A program made the translations under genes and the position numbers. From positions 1,674,001 to 1,738,000 of the forward strand of contig NZ_CP073355.1 in assembly GCF_023525255.1 (NCBI RefSeq): a stretch of DNA of 64,000 nt, written 5' to 3'. The stretch is from Thermospira aquatica. GTDB lineage: Bacteria > Spirochaetota > Brevinematia > Brevinematales > Thermospiraceae. Below, in pieces: positions 16,551-24,509 of this stretch. A model generated the notes under the pieces. The model saw nothing but the letters and a program-made list of their open reading frames with translations. It was not told where the DNA came from and searched no databases. The stretch's first letter is position 1. The number at the start of each line of letters is the position of its first letter.

Positions 16551-17402
16551 ATGGAAAAGGATTTTTTCACACTCTCAGAAAACGGGGCCTACCAGATCCT
16601 CGAAAAAGCCCTCTGGCCAGAGGGGGCAATTTGCCCACGGTGTAAAGAAAAAGCGCATCTTCTCTCGTGCCGGCTCGTGTATCAGTGCCCCAAGTGCGGA
16701 AGACAATTTTCCTTAAAAAGCCAGTCCATCATGCGAAAAAGTCACCTCTCGCCAAAAATCTGGCTTTCTGCCATGTTTCTTGTCTGCCAGGATGGTGGCA
16801 TAAACGCCGTCAAACTCTCGAAACTTCTTCATATCAGCTACAAGGCAAGCTGGCTTCTTCTTCAGAAGCTGCGAAGCCTTATGCGGCTTACCACTCGCCA
16901 TCACACGAAATCCCTCCGAAAGCTTGTCAAAACCTTTTTCTTTCTTTCTGGCATCAAACGCCGCCAAAGAAAAAACTTTTCCCCCATGCAGGTTGTCGAA
17001 ATTGATGCGGATGATACCCCTTCTAAACTTCACATCCATCTTGTAGATGATGTAAGTCATCACTGGATTTCAGACTTTTTTGGCAAGTTTTTCCGCCACA
17101 CCTCGGTGGAAAAAAGAACGCCTTGGCTTTCCCACCTTAACGATGGGTTGAAAAACCTTCTTGAAGACGTCTATCACTATGGTTGTCGAAAGCACATGCA
17201 GCGCTATCTTGATGAGTTTTGCTTTCGGTTTAACATCGAGGGGGTTTCTTCCAGGCTTGAGGAGCTTTTAAGAAGGCTTGGCAAACGTCGCCAGCTTCTC
17301 CCGTGGAAAAAACTCGTCACCGAGCCGCTTATTCTTCCCATCTGGGGGTTTTCTTTTTCTTTTTCTCAAAACATTTCCTGTGCCTGTCAAATAGAAAACT
17401 AA
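16551..17402 (+). CDS. IS1595-like transposase relative with a shortened catalytic domain
   Basis: The 283-aa protein opens with a zinc-ribbon transposase domain (Cys28, 31, 46, 49; YQCPKCGRQFSLKSQSIM) and a helical segment (KIWLSAMFLVCQDGGINAVK) typical of ISXO2/IS1595 enzymes. The first catalytic Asp can be seen in VVEIDADD (near 152). Only about 55 residues then separate it from YHYGCRKHMQRYLDEFCFRF (209-228), where about 100 are usual, and the final catalytic Asn/Glu segment reads SHLNDGLKNLL. It is therefore probably inactive: decayed or domesticated. ATG 16551 follows AAGGAG. The coding strand is C-rich, unlike its G-rich neighbours. No terminal inverted repeats were seen. Repeat arrays lie on both sides. 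Confidence 0.7.
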   Translation: MEKDFFTLSENGAYQILEKALWPEGAICPRCKEKAHLLSCRLVYQCPKCGRQFSLKSQSIMRKSHLSPKIWLSAMFLVCQDGGINAVKLSKLLHISYKASWLLLQKLRSLMRLTTRHHTKSLRKLVKTFFFLSGIKRRQRKNFSPMQVVEIDADDTPSKLHIHLVDDVSHHWISDFFGKFFRHTSVEKRTPWLSHLNDGLKNLLEDVYHYGCRKHMQRYLDEFCFRFNIEGVSSRLEELLRRLGKRRQLLPWKKLVTEPLILPIWGFSFSFSQNISCACQIEN

Positions 17403-17509
17403 AAGTTTTTGTTTTTTTTTTTGGAAAACTTTTCGTTGTCCTCTACGAAAAAGGCAAAAAAGCGTTTTTCCTTACAAAAAAGAAGTGGAAAAAGGGATAA
17501 AAACCCCAT

Positions 17510-17788
17510 GCTCTTCCCTTGTTGCAGTAAGGGACAAGGGGATTTGGGTGGTAGCTATTACTTTGTCGCAGGAAAAGAGAACTGCTCTTACTTTTTCGCA
17601 GCAGAAATGTGAAAGAAAAAACTGTGATAAGGTAAGAGCTTTTGTTTTTTTAGATTCCTTTTTTGTAAAAGGTTTCATCCAGAGGGGAATTTTTTATGAA
17701 AGGGAAGAAATCGAGGCGTACTGCTCTTACCCTGTTTCAGTCCTTCTGGGGTTTGTGAAAGGTTTTTTTACTGCAACAAGGGAAGAGC
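17510..17788. repeat. Interspaced 20-bp repeats, array 1b (direct and inverted copies)
   Basis: Direct copies begin at 17510, 17554, 17584 and 17723; inverted copies lie at about 17621-17640 and 17769-17788. They share the consensus of the array at 15823-16169, for example GCTCTTCCCTTGTTGCAGTA. Together the two arrays bracket the IS1595-like gene. No protein-coding frame with a ribosome site is evident in 17403-17800. Confidence 0.75.
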
Positions 17789-18086
17789 TATTCTTAATCC
17801 TCCCTACCACAATAAAAAAACAACTGTCTCCTCTTTTTTAAAAAGATATGATCAAGAGTATATTTCCGAAAAAGAGAATATCCTTTGAATGCAAGATACT
17901 TTTATTTCCATATATAAAATATTTTTATATTAAAATATTACAATGAAGAAGATAATGTCTAAAAAACAATTGTCAAAATCCGTGCTTTTTCTAACATGGT
18001 TTGGCCATCGGATTGTTCATAACATTTTCGCTTTTTATTCTTTTTTGTAGTATAATAAGAAAGAAAAATTGCGAGGGAGGAAAACA
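17789..18086. other. AT-rich intergenic region before the alkaline phosphatase gene
   Basis: About 300 bp, very AT-rich, with no open frame I would support. A TATAAT at 18051-18056, 31 bp before the phosphatase start, is a likely -10 element; no convincing -35 is found at the proper distance. I see no Pho-box-like direct repeats. Confidence 0.4.
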
Positions 18087-19214
18087 ATGCGAAAGATTTG
18101 TGTTTTGTGGTTTATGACGATGGTAGTCCTGGGACACGCTCAGGGTGCAAACAAAACAGGATCATCTCAAGTTTCTATGAAGCCCAAAAATATCATTTTG
18201 CTCATTGGTGATGGGTTTGGTGTCTCCCATCTCTCAAGTCGTCTACTCATAGAGAAGAATATCTGGAAGCATTTTCCCCGATTGGCTCTCATGACAACTT
18301 TTGCGGAAAACAATCTGGTAACGGATTCAGCAGCAGGAGGTACGGCTCTTGCTACTGGTTTTAAAACGAAAAATGGCTTTATTGCAGTTTCTCCGACAGG
18401 AGAGTCACTGCCTACGCTGATGGAGTATGCCAAAAAGAAGGGGAAAGCCACAGGGCTTGTAGTTACTTGTACAGTGACGCATGCTACCCCAGCCGTTTTT
18501 TATGCCCATGAGAGTTCCAGGGCGAATGAAAACGCGATTGCTTTGTGGGTAACTAACGAGACCATAGACCTCATGATAGGTGGGGGTTTATCATATTTTG
18601 GGTATCGGTTCACCAATGAGGCGATGGTCACTCACTACAATCAATGGGCAGGCGAGGGAACGAATTTTGTTTCTCTGGCTAACTGGATGACCTACCGTGG
18701 ATGGAAAGTGGTTTCAAATGTTTCAGATCTTTCTCAGGTGAAGGGGACCACAAAAGTGTTAGGGCTTTTAGCTTATGGACATTTACCGTATGTTGCTCAG
18801 GGGCGTACTAATAGTCTGGGAGAACTTACCGCAAAGGCTTTAGAACTTCTTTCTCGTGAAAAGAACGGTTTTGTTCTCATGGTGGAGGGTTCTCAGATTG
18901 ATTGGGCATCTCATGATAATAATGTGACCAACCTGATTCCCGAAATGGAGGATTTTGAACAGGCTGTTGAAGTTGCTTTAGCGTTTGCAGAAAAAGACAA
19001 AAATACCCTGGTTGTTGTGACAGCCGATCATGAGACAGGGGGAGTGTCTCTTCCTGGTGGGATAAAAGGGAAGTTTGTGCGTTTGAACTTTTCAAGCAAA
19101 GACCATACGGCAGCTATGGTGCCCGTGCTCACCTATGGACCGGGTATGGAAGAGTTTTCCGGCATCCTCGATAACACGGAGGTAGGCCAGAAACTTATCC
19201 AGTTTGTAAAATAG
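18087..19214 (+). CDS. phoA: Alkaline phosphatase, exported
   Basis: Alkaline phosphatase releases phosphate from monoesters outside the cytoplasm. The 375-aa protein begins with a signal peptide (MRKICVLWFMTMVVLGHAQG, probable cut after AQG). It shows the metal motif IILLIGDGFG, the Ser nucleophile in TDSAAGGTALATG, CTVTHATPA, EGSQIDWASHDN and VVVTADHETGG. The start is ATG 18087 after GGGAGG. It converges with a minus-strand peptidase gene 2 bp away. It resembles compact bacterial PhoA enzymes. Confidence 0.93.
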   Translation: MRKICVLWFMTMVVLGHAQGANKTGSSQVSMKPKNIILLIGDGFGVSHLSSRLLIEKNIWKHFPRLALMTTFAENNLVTDSAAGGTALATGFKTKNGFIAVSPTGESLPTLMEYAKKKGKATGLVVTCTVTHATPAVFYAHESSRANENAIALWVTNETIDLMIGGGLSYFGYRFTNEAMVTHYNQWAGEGTNFVSLANWMTYRGWKVVSNVSDLSQVKGTTKVLGLLAYGHLPYVAQGRTNSLGELTAKALELLSREKNGFVLMVEGSQIDWASHDNNVTNLIPEMEDFEQAVEVALAFAEKDKNTLVVVTADHETGGVSLPGGIKGKFVRLNFSSKDHTAAMVPVLTYGPGMEEFSGILDNTEVGQKLIQFVK

Positions 19215-19216
19215 CT

Positions 19217-20287
19217 TTAGTACCATCGGCGACTTGCTTTTCCGAGACCTTGCAACCGAGTTGGATTGATGGGTTTATTGTAACGGCGCACCTCAAAATG
19301 GAGGTGAGTGCCGGTTGATCGGCCGGTGTTTCCCATTTTTCCGATGATTTGTCCCTGGTTGACGTATTGTCCTTCTTTTACGGTGGTACTTGCCAGGTGA
19401 CCATAGACGGTTTCATATCCCATTTGATGTTTGATGATGACACAGAGTCCATAGCCACCCTTCCACCCCACAAAGGTGACACGACCTTCCTTTGCTGCTC
19501 GAATAGGGGTGTTGTAGCGAGCCGCGATATCAATACCAGCATGGTATCCCCGTCTCCTAGTGAATGGATCAATACGGATGCCAAATCCCGAGGTAAACCT
19601 CCCTCGGACAGGTTTTGCAAAGAGGTAGCCAAGAGCTTTAGCGCGTTCTTCTGTAGTGAGGGATGCTCCAGGAAGGAAGAGAATATCTCCTGGCATAAGA
19701 GCATCAGCTTCTTCTATATCGTTGTAATCCAGGATATCTTCAATTTCTACCTTGTATTTTTTGGCTATTTTTTCGAGGGTATCGTCTTTTTTGACAGTAT
19801 AGAGAACCCCATCCAGATTGGGAACAAGAATTTTATTGCCGGGTCTGAGAAAATGAGCATTATCAAGACTATTGAGACTTATAAGACTATCCATGGATGT
19901 GCCAAGTTTTTTTGCGATAGAGGTAAGGGATTCTCCTGGTTGTACCTCATAGAAATAAAAGTGAAGATCTTTTGTGGCGTTTGAGGAGATAGGTTCACTT
20001 CCACCAACACCGCGAGGGATGAGATACTCGTTAATCTGTTTTTGAAGGGAAAGTTCTCCGATGGAAGAGGTTTTTTGATGGTTTTGTCTTTTTTCTAGAC
20101 CTTCGAAGGCGAAGAAGAGGCTAAGGCATCCAATGACTCCCCCAATTATAAGGAGAAGGGGGGTGAAGGAGGAAAAAAGTTTCGGTTGATCATCGTGGGT
20201 CTTTCGAGTTTTTCTGGAAATATGTTTTTCATCGGTTTGATGAGAAAAAAGACGTTTTCCTGAGAAGTAGTTTTTGTAGTCTCGCAT
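19217..20287 (-). CDS. LysM/M23 family peptidoglycan metallopeptidase
   Basis: The 356-aa protein probably trims peptidoglycan. It has a basic N-terminal tail, one membrane helix (about 42-64, TPLLLIIGGVIGCLSLFF), two LysM modules (about 112-155 and 161-205) and a C-terminal M23 domain (about 225-340) with the zinc ligands in GYHAGIDIA and GTHLHFEV. It would be anchored in the inner membrane facing the periplasm. AGGAGT precedes the start. It is the last gene of a minus-strand group with folP and an exported protein. Confidence 0.92.
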   Translation of the reverse strand: MRDYKNYFSGKRLFSHQTDEKHISRKTRKTHDDQPKLFSSFTPLLLIIGGVIGCLSLFFAFEGLEKRQNHQKTSSIGELSLQKQINEYLIPRGVGGSEPISSNATKDLHFYFYEVQPGESLTSIAKKLGTSMDSLISLNSLDNAHFLRPGNKILVPNLDGVLYTVKKDDTLEKIAKKYKVEIEDILDYNDIEEADALMPGDILFLPGASLTTEERAKALGYLFAKPVRGRFTSGFGIRIDPFTRRRGYHAGIDIAARYNTPIRAAKEGRVTFVGWKGGYGLCVIIKHQMGYETVYGHLASTTVKEGQYVNQGQIIGKMGNTGRSTGTHLHFEVRRYNKPINPTRLQGLGKASRRWY

Positions 20288-20312
20288 CCCGAACTCCTAT
20301 TGCATCTCTCTT

Positions 20313-21539
20313 TCAATTATCGGTAGATAGGCTTTCATTCTTTATGGCTAAAAGGGTTTTTCGGAGATCATTGTGTGCTCGAACGTCGTGAACGCGAACG
20401 ATGGCCGCTCCCTCTAACCAGGTGTACATATGGGCTCCCAGGGTGCTAAAGAGTCTTTCTTCAGGAGGAAGGGGGTTGTGTGGGGAGAGAATCTTTCCGA
20501 GCGTGGATTTTCGTGATGCTCCAACAAGGACGGGCAGTCCAAAACTTCGGAATGCAGCTGTGTGTTTGAGGATGGTGAGGTTGTGTTTTGCGGTTTTCCC
20601 AAAGCCGATACAGGGATCGACTATGAGGAGTTCTTTTTTAACTCCCTGTTTGGTGAGGGAGAGGATTCTTTCTTCAAAATATTCCACAAGTTCCTTGATA
20701 ACATTCTCGTATGTTGGGTTGACTTGCATATTCTTTGGAGTACCCTTGATGTGTCCTATGATACCAATAGCTTGAGTTTTTACCAGCACATCGGTCATAG
20801 CGGGATCAAATGTAAAACCACTGATATCATTGATGATATCAGCTCCGGCCTCTACAGCTCTTTGCGCAACAAGAGCTTTGGTAGTGTCAATAGAGATAGG
20901 TATATCGAGCTTTTTTGTGAGAGATTGAATGATGGGTATAGTTCGGGAGAGTTCTTCTTCGACAGGTATGGGATCAGAACCGGGACGTGTTGATTCGCCA
21001 CCGATGTCGATAATATCAGCCCCTTCTTCGCGCATCTGTTCAGCACGGCGGATGGCATCCTCTACAGAGAGGTATCGTCCCCCGTCAAAAAAAGAATCGG
21101 GGGTGATATTGAGGATTCCCATAATGAGTGGTTGGGTATATGAGATGGTTTTTCCGTGGGGAGATGTCTGAGTCGTTATCGGACGCTGGAGGTTATTGAG
21201 AAGGATTTCTAGTTTTTCATTGAGAGAGACAAGGGTAGGGTAGGGATGAATTTTGAGTTTCTGAACAAAGTTTCTCAGCACAGACATAGTTCCGAGGAGG
21301 ATAACATCAGTTTTTTCAATCTCACAGCTGACGCTTTTTTCGTGGACGATGGCGTCTCCTTTGAGAGAGAGCATCTCCTGTTTGATGATGTTGGCCATGG
21401 CTGGTTTGATGCTATGGATATAGATGGGAATGATATGGGTTTTTTGGCTAAAAATGCTTACAGCACGGGGATCACATCCCACGCGGAGAATGTCGTCTTT
21501 GATAGTTTCTTGTGGATACCAGAGGGGGTAGAGGGTCAT
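20313..21539 (-). CDS. folP: Dihydropteroate synthase with an N-terminal extension
   Basis: FolP joins p-aminobenzoate to dihydropterin pyrophosphate in folate synthesis. The catalytic barrel starts near residue 138 (IMGILNITPDSFFDGG) and continues with IDIGGESTRPGS, SIDTTKA, DISGF, VDPCIGFGKT, GASRKS and VRVHDV. The 408-aa protein has about 135 extra residues at the N-terminus, beginning MTLYPLWYPQETI, which I cannot assign; ordinary FolP is about 280 aa. Its start overlaps the stop of the upstream gene (TAATG). Confidence 0.93.
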   Translation of the reverse strand: MTLYPLWYPQETIKDDILRVGCDPRAVSIFSQKTHIIPIYIHSIKPAMANIIKQEMLSLKGDAIVHEKSVSCEIEKTDVILLGTMSVLRNFVQKLKIHPYPTLVSLNEKLEILLNNLQRPITTQTSPHGKTISYTQPLIMGILNITPDSFFDGGRYLSVEDAIRRAEQMREEGADIIDIGGESTRPGSDPIPVEEELSRTIPIIQSLTKKLDIPISIDTTKALVAQRAVEAGADIINDISGFTFDPAMTDVLVKTQAIGIIGHIKGTPKNMQVNPTYENVIKELVEYFEERILSLTKQGVKKELLIVDPCIGFGKTAKHNLTILKHTAAFRSFGLPVLVGASRKSTLGKILSPHNPLPPEERLFSTLGAHMYTWLEGAAIVRVHDVRAHNDLRKTLLAIKNESLSTDN

Positions 21540-22450
21540 TATTTTATCCTTAATACACTGTAATCATATATCAGCCACTGGCCGTTGACGTTTTGGTAGA
21601 GTTTAAAGGTATACCGGAGGATATAACTCTGGCTACGGACACCAAACTCTACATCAGAGACAACCTCTGCTTCTTTTCCTTTAATGATGGCTTCTTTCAC
21701 AGAATAGGAGATGATTCTATCCTGCCAGTGAACGGTAAGGTATTTTTTGAAGTCTTCCACGATCTGGAGGCGATTTCTGCCTGTTCTTGCTGAGAGATAG
21801 GCCCCTTTAAAGTCATCAAATGCCAACAAAAGCTTTTCGGCGTCTATGTGAAAAAGAAATCTCTCCCAGTCTTTTTTACTTTTTGCATCCCAGAGATTGG
21901 CGATAACCTCATAAGGAGGAAGTTTTTGAAGAGCGATAAAATTTTCCTGGCGTTTAATATCCTCTTGAACCACAGCTTCTTCCACAACCTGTGGTGGTTT
22001 AATAAGGATTTTGTATGTAAACGAACGCTGAACTTCGTTGGTGAGATCTGGTCTCCGGTAAAAAAGCCCATTGATGGAATAATATCCTACCTCAGAGAGT
22101 TGAAACCACTCATTAATGTTAATGTCTTTTGAGAAGGATTCTCCTGGCATGAGGATAATTTGCCTTGCACTGGCAAGGTCAGAAGCAAGCAAAGCCTTTT
22201 CCACGCGAAAATCATCTCGTAATTCGACGGGGGTATTTTTTGTAGTTCTTATATCGAAAAAGAATGTTTCATAGATAAGGGGAGAGACAAAAATTTCTTG
22301 AGGTTTATCGGAAAGATTATACACCAGGATCTGGACGGGTATATCCTCGTTGATTCGGTAGGCTTGTTGGTAGAATTTAAGCTCTACCTGTAAATCGTCT
22401 GTCGCATAAAGTGCCCCGGCCATGCAGCAAAGAAGAAGACAACGCTTCAT
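21539..22450 (-). CDS. Exported protein of unknown function
   Basis: The 303-aa protein has a short signal peptide (MKRCLLLCCMAGALYA). The first half (about 20-150) looks like a beta-sandwich with alternating hydrophobic strands (QVELKFYQQAYRINEDIPVQ). The second half is helical and then ends in a strand-rich segment (FGVRSQSYILRYTFKLYQ) that could be an NTF2-like fold. No family is recognised. It is the first gene of the operon running into folP and the M23 peptidase. Expected location is the periplasm. Confidence 0.7.
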   Translation of the reverse strand: MKRCLLLCCMAGALYATDDLQVELKFYQQAYRINEDIPVQILVYNLSDKPQEIFVSPLIYETFFFDIRTTKNTPVELRDDFRVEKALLASDLASARQIILMPGESFSKDININEWFQLSEVGYYSINGLFYRRPDLTNEVQRSFTYKILIKPPQVVEEAVVQEDIKRQENFIALQKLPPYEVIANLWDAKSKKDWERFLFHIDAEKLLLAFDDFKGAYLSARTGRNRLQIVEDFKKYLTVHWQDRIISYSVKEAIIKGKEAEVVSDVEFGVRSQSYILRYTFKLYQNVNGQWLIYDYSVLRIK

Positions 22451-22522
22451 GTCTACTCCTCGATTCTTGTTCTTTTTTATGGTATCGGATTTTTTTTCTT
22501 CAAGCTTGAATTTACGAGATAC

Positions 22523-22552
22523 TTGACGATTACGAGGTTCTTTGAGTATATT
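22523..22552 (+). promoter_or_regulatory. Promoter of groL
   Basis: TTGACG (22523-22528) and TATATT (22547-22552) are 18 bp apart. A CIRCE inverted repeat (TTAGCACTC-N9-GAGTGCTAA) was looked for and not found. Confidence 0.5.
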
Positions 22553-22584
22553 TTAATCAAAAATTCGAGAAAAGGAGTGAAGCT

Positions 22585-24207
22585 ATGGCAAAAGATCTAT
22601 TGTTTTCGAGTGAAGCACATCAAAAGATTCTCTCAGGTGTTGAGAAATTGGCCCGTGCGGTGGGTGCAACTCTTGGTCCCCGCGGTCGAAACGTGGTGAT
22701 CGACAAGAAGTTTGGAGCACCTACGATCACCAAAGATGGTGTAACGGTAGCCAAGGAAATCGAACTCGAAGACAAGTTCGAAAACATGGGTGCTCAGCTG
22801 GTAAAAGAAGTGGCAACCAAAACCAACGATATTGCGGGTGATGGTACCACGACGGCCACGGTGCTGGCTCACGCGATTATTCGCGAGGGTTTCAAAAATG
22901 TCACTGCTGGAAGCAACCCCACCTTGATTAAGAAGGGGATTGACAAAGCTGTTGAGGCAGTGGTTGCTGAGCTTAAGAAGCTTTCTAAAAAAGTGGATGA
23001 TCGTGAAGAGATCCGCGATGTGGCAGCTATCTCTTCGAACAATGACAAAACTATCGGAGAATTTATCGCTGAGGCTATGGACAAGGTTGGAAAAGACGGT
23101 GTGATTACTGTTGAAGAGTCCAAGTCTCTCGATACATATGTGGATGTTGTGGAGGGTATGCAGTTTGATCGTGGCTATCTTTCTCCCTATATGGTAACCA
23201 ATGCAGAGACGATGGTCGCAGAGCTCGAAGATCCTTTCATTCTTCTCTATGATAAGAAAATTGCCTCTATTAAAGAGATTGTTCCTCTTCTTGAAAAGAT
23301 TGCTCAGTCCGGGCGACCTCTCTTGATTGTAGCCGAGGATGTAGAGGGTGAGGCTCTTGCTACATTGATCGTGAACAAGCTGCGTGGTACGTTGAACTGT
23401 GTGGCTGTAAAGGCTCCTGCGTTTGGCGATCGCCGCAAGGCAATGCTTGAGGATATTGCTATTCTCACTGGTGGCCAGGTGATTTCTGAAGAAAAGGGTA
23501 TGAAGCTTGAAAATGCTACTCTGGCTGACCTCGGTCGTGCAAAGAAAGTGAAAGTTGACAAGGAAAATACCACCATCGTCAGTGGTGCCGGAAAGAAAGA
23601 AGCTATCGAGGCTCGTATCAAACAGATCAAGAAACAGATTGAGGATACGACTTCTGATTATGATCGCGAAAAACTTCAGGAGAGACTTGCAAAGCTTGCC
23701 GGTGGTGTTGCTGTGATCCGTGTTGGTGCTGCCACTGAGGTTGAGCTCAAAGAGAAGAAAGCCCGCGTTGAAGATGCTCTCTCTGCTACCAAAGCAGCCG
23801 TAGAAGAGGGTATCGTTCCTGGAGGTGGTCTCTCCTTGATTCTTGCCCAGAAAGCTCTTGAGGGACTCAAAGGTGCCAATGAAGAGGAACAGGTAGGTAT
23901 TGAGATTGTTCGTCGTGCCCTTGAGGCTCCTATGCGCATGATTGCTGACAATTCCGGTATCGACGGTTCTGTGGTGGTGCACCGTGCAAAAGAGTCCAAG
24001 AATGGGATGGGGTATAACGCTCTTACCAACGAATGGGTAGATATGATGAAGGCAGGTATTATTGATCCTGTGAAGGTTGAACGCACTGCTCTTCAGAATG
24101 CTGCTTCTATTGCAGGGCTTCTCCTTACCACTGAGGTGATGATTACGGATAAGCCTGAGAAGGAAAAAGCTCCTGCTCCTGCTGCTGGTATGGGAGATAT
24201 GTATTAA
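22585..24207 (+). CDS. groL: Chaperonin GroEL
   Basis: GroEL is the 60-kDa chaperonin that folds proteins in the cytoplasm. The protein is 540 aa and keeps the usual motifs: [28 protein letters not shown], the ATP-site region and [12 protein letters not shown]. The C-terminus is short ([12 protein letters not shown]) rather than a long GGM repeat. ATG 22585 follows AAAGGAG. The usual partner groES is not adjacent and is not in the window, so the gene stands alone between its promoter and a terminator. Confidence 0.98.
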   Translation: MAKDLLFSSEAHQKILSGVEKLARAVGATLGPRGRNVVIDKKFGAPTITKDGVTVAKEIELEDKFENMGAQLVKEVATKTNDIAGDGTTTATVLAHAIIREGFKNVTAGSNPTLIKKGIDKAVEAVVAELKKLSKKVDDREEIRDVAAISSNNDKTIGEFIAEAMDKVGKDGVITVEESKSLDTYVDVVEGMQFDRGYLSPYMVTNAETMVAELEDPFILLYDKKIASIKEIVPLLEKIAQSGRPLLIVAEDVEGEALATLIVNKLRGTLNCVAVKAPAFGDRRKAMLEDIAILTGGQVISEEKGMKLENATLADLGRAKKVKVDKENTTIVSGAGKKEAIEARIKQIKKQIEDTTSDYDREKLQERLAKLAGGVAVIRVGAATEVELKEKKARVEDALSATKAAVEEGIVPGGGLSLILAQKALEGLKGANEEEQVGIEIVRRALEAPMRMIADNSGIDGSVVVHRAKESKNGMGYNALTNEWVDMMKAGIIDPVKVERTALQNAASIAGLLLTTEVMITDKPEKEKAPAPAAGMGDMY

Positions 24208-24216
24208 GCAAAATGT

Positions 24217-24242
24217 AGGCGCCCCTTGTGGGCGCCTTTTTT
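24217..24242 (+). terminator. Rho-independent terminator after groL
   Basis: AGGCGCCC (24217-24224) pairs perfectly with GGGCGCCT (24230-24237), followed by a T-run. The remaining 260 bp up to secA are AT-rich, with a TATACT at 24477-24482 as a possible -10 and nothing else recognised. Confidence 0.92.
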
Positions 24243-24509
24243 GTTCTCGTATGGAAATGTCTTGTGGTGAAGTGGGTACCATGAGGATAAAGTACGAAAC
24301 ATTTGAATTCTTTCATACTATGAGAGATACGTTTTCTTTGGTTCGGCGAAAGCCAGTATTGTTGGTGAAAAGAAAATGTTTTTGGTTAAAAGTGTTCTTT
24401 CCTTTTTCAATAAAAGCATGAAATCGTTTCAAGAGAAAATTTTTTATAAAAATTTTTCTTTTCCTGGATTTTGTGTTATACTAATGGAGAAGTTTTTTAA
24501 GGAGTGAAT

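Noticed and set aside
22451-22584. CIRCE element before groL
   Set aside because: No TTAGCACTC/GAGTGCTAA pair, even with two mismatches per arm, was found by eye.
22633-24282. 549-residue open frame on the minus strand opposite groL
   Set aside because: It is a shadow of the groL codon pattern; no ribosome site, no promoter and no recognisable domain.
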